Source of the DNA: Babesia bovis T2Bo
Taxonomy: Eukaryota > Apicomplexa > Aconoidasida > Piroplasmida > Babesiidae
DNA: 64,000 bases
NCBI RefSeq assembly: GCF_000165395.2
Contig: NC_010575.1
Coordinates: forward strand, 1,907,001 to 1,971,000
Reading direction: 5' to 3'
In this document: positions 35,013 through 45,448 of the stretch, piece by piece
Layout of the letters: each line of letters begins with the position of its first letter
How positions within the stretch are numbered: position 1 is the stretch's first letter
Made by a program: the position numbers and the translations under genes
Notes under the pieces: generated by a model
Database searches by the model: none
What the model was told of the DNA's origin: nothing
What the model saw: the letters and a program-made list of their open reading frames with translations, nothing else

Positions 35013-35186
35013 TACGCGCAGTCTGCCAAAAACTTTGACCAACAAAAGTTTCAACGATTCCACAGCAATGCGTTTCTAATAAATAAACAAGTTACATGCC
35101 ACCATTTTAAAATATTGAAAATAATTTTTCAATATATATATTAGGTTTATAGGGTATGCCTGCACATTTTAAAGCTGTCATAGTGA

Positions 35187-36574
35187 TTAGCCGGTTTGTG
35201 GAGTTTGAAGATTCTTCCTAATTTTCATTAGTAAAGGTGTATCTTTTATTGGTTTTTGGAGTAGATTCTCAGCTTGCTTGACTTCGTCGTTATAAAAGTA
35301 TGCCATAATTGCATAAGCGAGTGTGTCGCCGCTTAGGGCAAAACCATTGGTAACTTCTCTTGTCTGCTTGCACACATTTTCTATTTCTAGGTAAAGTGAT
35401 ACCATTATATCCCATTCCTCTGCAGTAGCACATACGGCAAGGACGGTATTGTACATTTCAATGGATTTGTATTTATTGTGTTCATTAGCTCTTCTTAGCA
35501 ATTGTAATGCTATTTTCCATTCTCCTGTTTGCTCACATGCTTCTGCTGCTGCGATAAACGGTAAATATGAGTCTTTCAACATTTTTGCTAACTCCATGGC
35601 ATTTATTATTTCCATTGCGTTTTTATAATGTCCCGTTTTAGCATATGACTCCAGTACAATTTGGTATATGTTTTGGTCGATATCAGTTGCATTTTGCCTC
35701 ATATTTTGGTATATTGATTCAATTTGGTTATATTTTCTTGTCATGAACAAAGTTGTCAAGAGAAGTTTGTATTGATATGGAGTCATTGTATTTCCTTCTT
35801 CTAAGTATTCGGCATACAGTTCCAATGCATCATTACTATTACCCATAGCGTTAAAAAGCTCTAATACATGGGTTATAAGATCCGTATTAGTTTTGTATAT
35901 TTTGGAGCTTCGTAACTCTTTATACATTTTCAATGCATCATCATACATGTGTGCTTTTGAGCAAGCTTCAATAGCTTTGATATAATCTTGTATTTGTAAG
36001 AATGTATCTCCATCTTGTGCGATTTTATCTAGACCTTTCATGTCGTTAAAGACGCTAAGGCATTCTATGGCTTTCCCTTCTTTTGCCAGTGGAGTCATTA
36101 GTGCTCGCATAACACCGTGGTCTACTGGATGCTTATTTCTTATCATTTCCTCATATAAATCGAGTGCATCTTTTGTGTATCCGCATTTAGCGCATGTTAC
36201 AATTGCCAGTTTATAGCTAACTCCATCTATAACATTTTCCTTCTTACGCATATCGTCCATGACAGCCAACGTTAAGCTTGCATTAGCATTTCTTTCAGCT
36301 GCTGATAGCACTGAATTGTATGCTATAGTTTGTGGCGACACCGCTGTGATTTATGTTGTTTACTTTATATCAACTTACTGCAATATGGTGATGTTTGTAA
36401 CGTTTCTATACACTTTACAAAGTTTATGCCCAGTGTAGTATCCATTGCCAATGCTGCTTTCATTTTAATGATATCCTCTTCTGTAACTCTCCCAGGCTTA
36501 GCCTCTTCTAAGTCTTCGTTTTCAGGGACTACACTATCTGTATGATTTGTAATAAAATTTAATATTTCGTACCA
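35187..36574 (-). CDS. pentatricopeptide repeat (PPR) protein
   Basis: RNA-binding helical repeat protein, expected in the apicoplast or mitochondrion. Exons 36574-36379 and 36343-35187 with a 35-nt intron. Seen: about ten 35-residue helix-turn-helix repeats with the PPR pattern (TIAYNSVLSAAERN, YKLAIVTCAKCG, YIKAIEACSKAHMYDDALKMY). No ATG sits at the 5' end of this frame: the nearest internal one is near 36460. The frame runs up to a 7-A run (36575-36581 on the plus strand as T) where it meets the neighbouring ORF in another frame. I think both parts belong to one gene, split by a frameshift. The internal ATG is the alternative start. Confidence 0.8.
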
Positions 36575-37095
36575 TTTTTTTGCGATATGGCTGTGTCTTC
36601 ATTAAGTCCCACTACATTGGCCACAAGATCACTACAGATACTGTTTTCATAATCATGAGGTTTCCCCGTATCTGGTTGATTGGCAGCGTAATGTCTGGTC
36701 CAATGTCCATGACTTCCATCATGTGATTCACTCAAATATAACACAAAATGCGTAACACCATTATCGTCGCCGACTACATTAATAGAATCTGTCACATTGG
36801 TGTAAGGTGATCTAGCTCTACCATTTCCTTGTACAACGTACGTACCAATGAATGATGGATTAACTGACCTTCCCGTTCGATCAGTATGCAAAACCCGAGG
36901 TAGAACAACTGTATCGTTACCAATGTTGTAGTATCTTACCCATCTCTTTGCATTATGTACTGCCAATACAGCGTACAGTTCTAAGTTTCTCTTTTGTGTT
37001 GCGAGCCGATGACAGCCTATTATCCATATTAACAGCAATGTGGAGATCAAATATTTGAGAATACCGTGGCATTGGTTAGGTCTACGACGGCACAT
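36559..37095 (-). CDS. N-terminal leader part of the PPR gene, or separate secreted protein
   Basis: 178 aa. Seen: a hydrophobic segment near the start (YLISTLLLIWIIG) preceded by basic residues, then a polar, Asn/Thr/His-rich region without recognised domains. This fits a signal peptide plus transit region. The ORF stops 15 bp after a 7-A run, and overlaps the PPR frame by 16 bp. Adding one A would fuse it to the PPR coding frame with a sensible junction (…SQKK-WYEILNF…). As it stands it may also be a separate small secreted protein; I favour one split gene. Confidence 0.55.
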   Translation of the reverse strand: MCRRRPNQCHGILKYLISTLLLIWIIGCHRLATQKRNLELYAVLAVHNAKRWVRYYNIGNDTVVLPRVLHTDRTGRSVNPSFIGTYVVQGNGRARSPYTNVTDSINVVGDDNGVTHFVLYLSESHDGSHGHWTRHYAANQPDTGKPHDYENSICSDLVANVVGLNEDTAISQKNGTKY

Positions 37096-37269
37096 TATAC
37101 TTCAGCTTTTGTCTTTAACATTTGAGCTGCAACATGGAAGAATCCATTCACACATTTATTATTTTATCATATTATATTTCATTTATTCCCTATACTTATC
37201 AATAGAGATAATCTTCGGTTATGCATATTATTTATTTATTCCGATATATTAAAATGTGTATCTATGGTA

Positions 37270-38009
37270 TTAGATGGATATAAGTCTATCATCCCATTCT
37301 ACGGTGTTGTATATTCCTATACATATTTAACATATTATTTCCATATACATACCATCATTTATCATATCCAGAAGAACTGGATTTTCCAGTGCGGCTGCGA
37401 CCCTTTCCTTGTCCAACAATTGCTTGTTAATAGCGTCTTCTGTATTATGAGTTCCTGTAAATTGTCAAACAAACACAATATAGCTACCTTCTGTTATTTG
37501 CACGTCGATTTTGAAGTGAAGCGGCAAGCTTTGTTGCAGCTTAACATAGATCATAAGACCGATAATGGTTGCCTGAAATTATTGTTGTCATATCAAAGCA
37601 ACACTTACTTGAGAGCAATGCGGAACAGTTGGTGTGAACTTAACGGTTACGATAGCATTCTCTTGATCTATATCTATATTTTCCGGTTCAACTATTTTGA
37701 GTGATTCCAGTGTGTAGGAGTATTCTGGATCCTTGATGTTCCTAATGATATTGAATATTTCCTAAAATAAATGATTGTGTCCAAAATATATCTTACTGTG
37801 ACTTCAAATTCATCATATGTTGAGGTTGGTTGAAATATATTGTTTGTTGGTTTTGTTTCGCTATTGGCTGTTTCCTGTTTATCAATTATCAGTTTTGTGT
37901 CAATATAAAACAATGACTTTGCATCTTCATTTTCTAATAATCGTTCTTTCGGCTGTGTAGTCGATAGTGTCTTTGTCGACTTGTATATGATTGGATTAGC
38001 GTTATCCAT
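37270..38009 (-). CDS. CIAO2: MIP18/CIAO2 (FAM96) Fe-S assembly protein
   Basis: Subunit of the cytosolic iron-sulfur protein assembly targeting complex (with CIAO1 and MMS19 in other eukaryotes), which loads clusters into enzymes such as DNA polymerase epsilon and XPD/RTEL1-like helicases, both encoded in this window. Exons 38009-37797, 37761-37609, 37572-37488, 37454-37353 and 37316-37270 with 33-36 nt introns give 199 aa. Seen: DUF59 core with [29 protein letters not shown] (reactive cysteine) and [16 protein letters not shown]. The first 70 residues are a polar extension. Confidence 0.94.
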
Positions 38010-38212
38010 TTGTTTCGTTTATTATTGATGTATAGTCGCATTACACATCGTTGTTAATTGAATTGGGCAAATGTATAATACTATGCAATTTGAAATGTAT
38101 GTTGATTTTGCTACAACGGGGCTTACTCCTGAATCAGGATATATTGAGACACTATTTCAGAATATTAACATGCGTGATCATGTTATAACTACAATTGGAC
38201 GCTACTACGTTT

Positions 38213-38235
38213 CTTGATGTGTAGGAAGTGTTGTT
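38213..38235. repeat. 23-bp motif, copy 1
   Basis: CTTGATGTGTAGG-A-AGTGTTGTT type motif just past the stop of the DMT transporter. The copy at 41140-41162 differs at one base. A core GATGTGTAG also occurs near 40110. All three are intergenic. Function unknown. Confidence 0.4.
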
Positions 38236-38253
38236 TATCTGTTTCCAGGTATT

Positions 38254-39616
38254 TCAACTATCCTTTGATTTCTTGATTCCGGAGCTGTCTAGTGAGTACA
38301 GTAGCACACCTAAGGAACATATGACAGACGATATCATCTTGCTTGTGTTCATTGCTTGTGACGAATCTGTATAAGCGAATAGGAAGTGGCTTCCTACAAC
38401 CACCACAACAATTCTTACAGCCTTTAGGACTCCACAGCAGACAGATCCAGCTTCCTTGATGATATAGTAGTATACTGATGACCTGAAGAAGTTGGACACG
38501 AAAAGTACCACGAGTAGGGTGACTACTGCCTGGGACAGATATATATCAATTATATGAACCTACCGATAGATCGAACGGGTTAACACCCCCTTTTGTATTG
38601 AACAGCACGTGCCTCTGCGGTATTGTGAATACCAAGGACCAAATGACAAAAATGGTTAAGGATATAATGCCCATCATAGACACTAGGTTAGGTCCTTCAA
38701 TTTTCTTTTTCCTGAGTATGTCCTCGCTGATGATCGAGTTTAATGCGTTTACGAATGCCGCTGTTACTACTAGCACGAATCCGATACACTGCAGTGCTGT
38801 AATTTCATTCATTTGTGTAAATCCGCTAACGGCAATTGATCCTGATATAAGTGACAATGATGCCCAGGTAACCAAGGTGATATCTTTATTCAGGATTAGC
38901 TTAGACAGTACTGCTAGAAACATCGTGTTTGTGCTGCCTGCAATGGTGTATATTGAAGGTCCACACCAAATTAATCCAGCCTTTTCTATTACTTGGTGCA
39001 ATATGTCCATACCGGATAGCATGAATGGATACTTCCACGACTCCTCCCATATACTTTTCTTTGTAGGGTATGTACCGACACATATCATCGCAAGATAGGT
39101 GGGAATTAAAAATGTATAGCTCCCTGTAGGAGCACCTCCTTTTTGTCTAAGAAGGCATATTAAAAGTGGCTGTGCTGAATTAGTAATGACAAATATAACC
39201 ATGTATAATAGCAAATCTACATTGAATGGAAATAACCTATATCGTGTTTTACAGAACGATTTATCCTCATCATTGCCATTGTCTTGTAGCATTTCTTTTT
39301 TATCACCAGCAGATTCTGTGATCGATATTTCATAATCCGTATCACATTCTGCGTCATAAGGCAGCGATACCGTCATTAATCTATCACCGTTCTCCGTTAC
39401 TTCATTTGTCGTCCTGACGACGTTTTGCGATACGGTGTTCTCAGTGGAAGCGGTTTCCATTGATCTTATATTGTTTAAGTTATTTCTTTTGACCAATGAT
39501 ATATTCTGTAGATTGACGACTTGTGGATTCTCGTTATATGGGTTTGTGTAACCTTCCGATATTAAATAAAAATTGTAATCTTCTTCAATCTGCAGGTGTT
39601 GTTTGTCACTATCCAT
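38254..39616 (-). CDS. DMT-superfamily (EamA-like) transporter
   Basis: Multi-pass carrier of the drug/metabolite transporter superfamily; the substrate cannot be told. Exons 39616-38564 and 38529-38254 with a 34-nt intron give 442 aa. Seen: a polar, acidic N-terminal region of about 125 residues, then ten or so TM helices in two similar halves, with a helix-breaking GGAPTGSYTFLIP loop and a Val run in VRIVVVVVGSHF. This is broadly like CRT-type or SLC35F-type carriers, but I cannot assign either. Apicoplast, food-vacuole and Golgi locations are all possible. Confidence 0.75.
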
Positions 39617-40171
39617 TCTTCACATGTAACACATATAGCATTTAATTGTGGAATCTTAGCACCGCTCGTCCGTCCATATATATTATCACTTTTTATTGAC
39701 CGATAATTACGTTGTAAAAAATTGCTTCTGTTTATTAGCGTCTTTTGATTATTAAATAAGAAATAATTACTTGATTTTTACGTATTATTAATGGGAATTT
39801 ATAAAATCGTCAGACAATATTCCACTATCCCCATGGTGCTAATTGTCTATATAACATATCAGGTATTTTTTGAGTGATAAGCGGCATATATTTCATGAAA
39901 TATATAAACAAACCAGTTTGGAACATCTTTCAGTGTATTGGGTATCATTACAAGCTGATTTACTTGTCATACTCAATGGTCGCTAGCGTCAGTTGTTTGG
40001 ATAAAACCGTGTCTATTCAACATAGACACTGTCAATATTATGTTATATATCGCTATTATATATATACAGTGTCTTCTATAGAAAAACTTGTACTTTTGTT
40101 ATTTTTACGATGTGTAGAATAGACATTAATTGTTAGGTTAGGAACATTACTCAATACAACGATTTAGGGCT
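39617..40171. other. intergenic region, about 555 bp
   Basis: Upstream of the DMT gene and downstream of COQ5 (both minus). AT-rich, with a GATGTGTAG core at about 40110 (see the 23-bp motif). No gene seen. Confidence 0.4.
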
Positions 40172-41101
40172 TTACTGTGGCTTAAATGCCGAGTGTATTG
40201 CAACTATTCCTGTTGTGAGGTTGCGGTAAGCGACCATTGTGTAGTTCAATTTAATAAGGAGATCTGCAAATTCCTCCTGTGTCGGGAAGCTCCTAATCGA
40301 GTCTACTAGGTATTGATAAGCGGCTCTATCATTAGCCACGTAATGTCCCAGAGTGGGTATAACAATTTCTGAATACCGGTCATATATTGCTGCTGGGAGA
40401 TCATTTTCGCAATGGCTAAATTCCAATACCATAAGCCTTCCACCAGGTTTCAGGACTCTATAACATTCTTTTAAACCCTGTTCCCTATCACTAAAGTTAC
40501 GTACACCGAATGCACATGTGATAATGTCATATGTATTATCCTCCATTGGCAAACATTCAGCTGATGCGTTTATCCAAGAAACATAATTGCTGTATCCTAG
40601 ATTGATAGCTTTATTTCTACCTATATCTGTCATTTCAACAGATGGATCTACTACTGTTATTTCCGGTTTAATCCTATATCTGGGATTGTGTATTATAAAT
40701 CCACTTGCGTCTTTCATTTTAATGTTTTTCATCTTATCCAAGATTCTGAAAGCGATATCTCCGGTACCTCCAGCAAGATCCATTATTTTAACATTTGTAT
40801 CTCCATCATATGTATTTCCTTCTAAGGTTGCGTTTGCGATATTTTTGTTGATGTCACTGAATAAGGTTATCGTTTCTTTGACGAAAATATCCTTCCATAT
40901 GCGGTGTATTCCTAGACTCATTAGATCATTCATGAGATCATATTTATTTGCCACCTTGCTAAATATACCTCTTATGAATGATGTATCGTAGACAGTTGCA
41001 TGACGCCTCCATTCTGTATGGATAGATTTCAGCGTCTTTTGCGGTACCACATTCGGTAAAATATTTCCAGTTCTGTACATTACATTTTTGATAAACGTCA
41101 T
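40172..41101 (-). CDS. COQ5: COQ5/UbiE methyltransferase
   Basis: C-methyltransferase of ubiquinone synthesis, mitochondrial matrix. Single exon, 309 aa. Seen: Arg/Lys-bearing N-terminal presequence; the family motif VANKYDLMNDLMSLGIHR; SAM-binding DLAGGTGDIAF; FGVRNFSDREQGLKECYRVL; and VLEFS. An insert of about 25 residues (the ANATLEGNTYDG region) lies before the SAM motif. The start ATG is 104 bp from the UFSP2 stop on the same strand. Confidence 0.95.
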   Translation of the reverse strand: MTFIKNVMYRTGNILPNVVPQKTLKSIHTEWRRHATVYDTSFIRGIFSKVANKYDLMNDLMSLGIHRIWKDIFVKETITLFSDINKNIANATLEGNTYDGDTNVKIMDLAGGTGDIAFRILDKMKNIKMKDASGFIIHNPRYRIKPEITVVDPSVEMTDIGRNKAINLGYSNYVSWINASAECLPMEDNTYDIITCAFGVRNFSDREQGLKECYRVLKPGGRLMVLEFSHCENDLPAAIYDRYSEIVIPTLGHYVANDRAAYQYLVDSIRSFPTQEEFADLLIKLNYTMVAYRNLTTGIVAIHSAFKPQ

Positions 41102-41139
41102 TTTATTTAGAGAGATTTAATTTACTGTAAGTAGTAGTG

Positions 41140-41162
41140 CTTGATGTGTAGGATGTGTTGTT
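41140..41162. repeat. 23-bp motif, copy 2
   Basis: Second copy of the motif at 38213, one mismatch. It lies in the 104-bp gap between COQ5 start and UFSP2 stop, so it may sit in the COQ5 5' UTR or promoter. Confidence 0.4.
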
Positions 41163-41205
41163 AAAACTATGTAGTGTTATGGGCTAGATATTGTTACATT
41201 AAAGC

Positions 41206-43468
41206 TCACTTTTCATATGTATCTAAGAGCGGGCAGCAAAGGTTAATGAAGCTTCCATTTGCTGCTTTTGAAATGAAATCTAACTTCTTCCATGCCACAG
41301 CTCCTTTAGTTTGTATATTCTTGACGTTGTCATCTCCAACATAATGTGGATCGGCGATAAGATAAGCGACATCATCTGCAGGATGTGTGTGCGTTTGATC
41401 AATTTCAGTCGGACTTACTGGAGGTTGCGCCTATGCATATTCCGATGATTACATATGCGTACATTCCAGCTCCCATGATGATTGGTGATCCTACGGTATC
41501 GAAATGTTTTGCGATGAGTATGTTATAATTTCTGAATTCCGTTACATCACTCAGGTAGAAGGTTTTCGTGTCGTAGTTGAGGTACCAGTTGATGAAGTAT
41601 CCTGCTTCCACTGTTCCTATCCATTTATTGCTACCAATAACCATATCCTCGTGTGAAGGATCCTTTTCCTTTAAGTACTTTTGTATTTCTGCATGTGTTG
41701 GCACTGTTTTAAGCGTCCTGTACTGTAATGCGTACCAGCTGATTACCATTTGTATGGATCTGTAACAGCATCCCCAGCCACTATCGTTAATGCCACCCTA
41801 GATTAAATTATAACAGATCTAAAATGACTTACTAGCATGTAGTGATAATACTGGTAGTAACCTTTGACAAGTGTTGCTTTTCCTGTTTTGTTGCTGATCC
41901 ATTGTGGAAACATTGCATTATTTTCATGCGGCTGCTAATTGTTACAGATTGTATATTAACATACCGATATCAGTACACTTTGGTCTAGTAACTCTTTTGC
42001 TGGTAGTATCATTTTGAGGTTCGTTGCTGGGTCCTCATCTAATACGTGTTCATTGGGTGACCCTAGTAAGTCAAACAAGTTGGTAGTGATTCCTCCAAAT
42101 GGAATCATACCAACTGAACCCAAATCTGGTAAAAACGCTTTGGTAACAATATTAACTACAATCCGTTCTGGGATTTCTTCATTATTTCCCGTAACTCCCG
42201 ATTCCTTCGTCACATTAATGCGACCTGATGATTTGTCCAAGGTCATATTTAAATGAATATTTATTTTAGAATTCCCTAATGTTATTTCAAATGGACCACC
42301 ACTTTTTATTAGTTCAACCAGAACATCTTCCTTGATTGGTGTTTTGTTGGATAGTGGTTTCCTATTTCTTTGTGATGCTGATTTGCCTTTCGCATTCTTT
42401 CCTCCTTTGGAATTGCTTTTTGTCTTATTTGGTTTATTATGAGTTTCCGTTTCGGCGGCATCCTCTAATTTTGTTGTGCCGGGTGCCACGTATACATTAA
42501 TGGAGCTGCAAATATTAGGTACTCCAAAATCCTGTTGAAATCTACATTTCAAGGCTTCCAAAGATGCTTCTATTACTATATTATATGGTTCATCTGATGT
42601 AACCCGTTCATGCACAAGGCAGGTAGTTTGTATGACGAATTGTACACCACAGACATCATCTGTTTCTTCTGTAACATGGACGAAAACGTGTTTGTTATAT
42701 CCACTATTCGTACCAAATCCTAGATGAGTATAACCAGTTGCAATATTGTTACAGACATCCTTTTTATACGGTACATCAGTTATGTCAACGGCCAGATTAT
42801 CATTATCCATATTTAGTAAATCGTAAACATTTTGGTTCATGAATTGGATCAATGCTGTTTTTATTTCGTTGGGTAGTAGATCCACTTGTTTGCGTCCTAA
42901 TACATCAGGGTTGAGTTCAACATCCTGTTCTAAAGGCAATGCCACATTGAGCAGCAATGTAGCTGCGATAAGGGTGTACCCACGACGTTCTATTTCTACC
43001 AGATCGTTCTCCACCTGTTCTCGTTATGGTATATAAAGTGTGACATACCCAGACCACATCGTCCAACGACTGCTTCTTCAAATCTGTGTTATTCTGCAAA
43101 GTGTAATAGCTAACCGTATCTAGAAATGAGTCACTATTGTCTACACAATCCCACTTGAAAACGTGCAAGAGACGATTATCATATTCCGTCGGTACTATTT
43201 TCACTATATCTTCATCGGCCCATTCCCCAAGCGCTAAAATACCGCAGAACTCCAAGTAGTTATGCAATGAATCTGTATATTACATGGATATACCCAAATA
43301 TTGCCTACATTTAGAGCTAGTAGAACAGTTTCTGAATGAACATATCCATATGTTACTTTCGTCAGTATCGTTTATTTTGTAGAGATATCTTGCCGAGCGC
43401 TTGGCAATTTGTTGTATAGATTCTCCCTTGGAGCTTGAAAACAAGCTCAAGCTGCATTGAAGAACCAT
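41206..43468 (-). CDS. UFSP2: UFM1-specific protease 2 (UFSP2)
   Basis: Peptidase C78 that matures UFM1 and removes it from targets at the ER. Six exons: 43468-43309, 43272-43049, 43014-41965, 41934-41833, 41797-41419 and 41375-41206; 694 aa. Seen: a long N-terminal domain with an Lys/Asn-rich linker (about residues 270-300) and then the catalytic core: DSGWGCCYRS (catalytic Cys), GSNKWIGTVEAGY, IIMGAGMYAY and the Asp-His pair in IADPHYVG. The Trp residues near the end are conserved. At 694 aa it is much longer than human UFSP2 (469 aa), mostly from the N-terminal part. The first ATG in the leader frame is 43468. Confidence 0.92.
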
Positions 43469-43919
43469 TGTATATATTGACAGAATCCACTGGACAACAT
43501 ATGTTGTGAATATGTTAATAATATGCCATTCACGGCCACACACTTGCTATGGAAGATGCCTGGACGCTGTGGTTCTGATGTTCAAGATTCTGTACATCAA
43601 ATGCTTTAGCAAAGAGCAAGTAACCTAATTATTAGATGTGTATGATATAGAAGTTTTTATACTCTCCAATGTGTTAATGTGACATTACCCTTACACATTA
43701 CTGCAATGATCCTATTTTATTGCGTAGTACTTTATGATATGTTTTGTATATCGATGTAGCATAGAAACAGCGCTCTTATTGGAGCAATACGCACCATTAT
43801 AGATTTGCTGTACCATCGGCTATGTTCTCTTTGTATAAGCACATTTTTATACTTATATAGACATGCTAGTTTCCTGTATGATTAACAGTGATATTGCATG
43901 CCATTAGGAATATTCCAAT
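43469..43919. promoter_or_regulatory. divergent intergenic region, UFSP2 / methyltransferase
   Basis: 450 bp between start codons on opposite strands; promoters by position. AT-rich, with TGCATGC at about 43896. No gene seen. Confidence 0.4.
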
Positions 43920-45400
43920 ATGGTTATATCATGGCAAAGGCCATATCGTTTGTTTGTTCGTTGTATTCGTGGCTTTGAAGATGCTCTATATCGTGAATTG
44001 ATATCATTTGGATTTTCTCGGCCGACCTTGATAAAGAGTCACTCTGGTATATTTGTTGAGAGTGTATCTTTACGTCGTTTATATTTTATAAGTTATTTTT
44101 CCAGGTACGTATACATAAGGTTGTTTGTATATTATACAGACTCACCAATGGTGTATTTGTAGAGGCTAAACACTTTCCAATAAAAGATAGGACTTCGTTT
44201 ATCGAGCACTGCGCGGATACACCATGGTCTGATTTCATTGCTTCTGACAGCACGTTTCGTATAGACTCAACTGTCCGTGATGCTACTAGTTTTATTAAAA
44301 GTTGCCGATACGGATCACAGTTGGTGAAGGATGGTATTATGCAGCATTTTGATAATGATAAAACAAGAATGCACCAAGCGGTATCACTTCGTGACCCTAC
44401 TATTAGGTTGGAGTTGCATATAGCTAGTGGCGATGCCACCTTACTGGTTGATGCAACTGGTACATCGTGTTCCAGACCTTATCGCTACAAGCCATCCATT
44501 AGTGATATTGATCCTACCATTGCTGTAGGTTTGTTAAATGATAGTGGCATTTTATCTTTTGAATCTCATGGGTGTGCTGTTGAGGAGTACGAGCGCTTAT
44601 GTGAAAAGAAGGTTGTGGATGGTCAAGATGTTTGTGATAATCCAGGAATTAATCATAACGTCTTGTCAACAACAAGTTATCCAGAGGCTACATTATCTCC
44701 TATTAGCTGCAGTGATACATTCTCACGAGGATGTATCATTGATGTATTTTCTGGCTGTGGTACATTTCTGATAGAAGCTGCTATGATCTCTGAGAGGATA
44801 TTTCCTGGCTGGCTTGTATCAGAATTTGGTTTTCAGAAATTCAATTTATATGATCATTTTGCATTCGTTATGTTAGAGAAGTACGGTATGAGTTTACGGG
44901 TGGGCGATCGTAGGGCACCTGATAACTGTCTAAAGAACAAATTGATTGGCGTTGACTCCTGCTGGGAGAAGGTAGAGTCTAGTTTATATTCTGCACATAA
45001 GGCTGGAGTAATGGATCATGTTAAAATAATTCAGAGTGATAATTTAAAGTCTGCCCTATATGATTTGCATCATACGTCAAAAATAGCCAATGACAGTTGG
45101 GACTATGTAATAATTCAACTACCCCGATTGAGACCATACACTGACGGACTGACATCGCATATTATACCTAGGCCCAATACAAAAGATCGCAAAACTATTA
45201 TTGAGCCCGATCGGTATTATCGTTTATTGAGCAACGTTACAAAGACAATTCGTAAATTGTCTTCTAGCAATGTTCGTGTATTATTGATTGCTCCTGCCGG
45301 ATTGGACAAGGTTGAACTAGAAACTTCCTACGGTCGCCCTTTAAATGGCGGACGTCACTTTATGAAGTGTGGAGTACCACATGTTGCATATTACGGTTGA
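43920..45400 (+). CDS. RlmL-like (UPF0020/THUMP) RNA methyltransferase, divergent
   Basis: Class I SAM-dependent enzyme related to bacterial RlmL, which methylates guanine in 23S rRNA. Exons 43920-44104 and 44140-45400 with a 35-nt intron give 481 aa. Seen: N-terminal RNA-binding region (FVRCIRGFEDALYREL, then a THUMP-like segment); SAM-binding motif DVFSGCGTFLIEAAMI; and the following FPGW. Where the family has NPPY at the active site, this protein shows QLPR, so activity needs testing. A Ser/Thr-rich stretch precedes the methyltransferase core. It is convergent with the MINDY gene, 48 bp apart. Confidence 0.82.
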
Positions 45401-45448
45401 CACCACACTAATATCCATAGTGCTAGCCTCTGAGAACTATGTATTCTG

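Noticed and set aside
37264..37704. 146-codon plus-strand ORF
   Set aside because: Antisense to the MIP18 exons; the minus strand has a full, conserved gene there.
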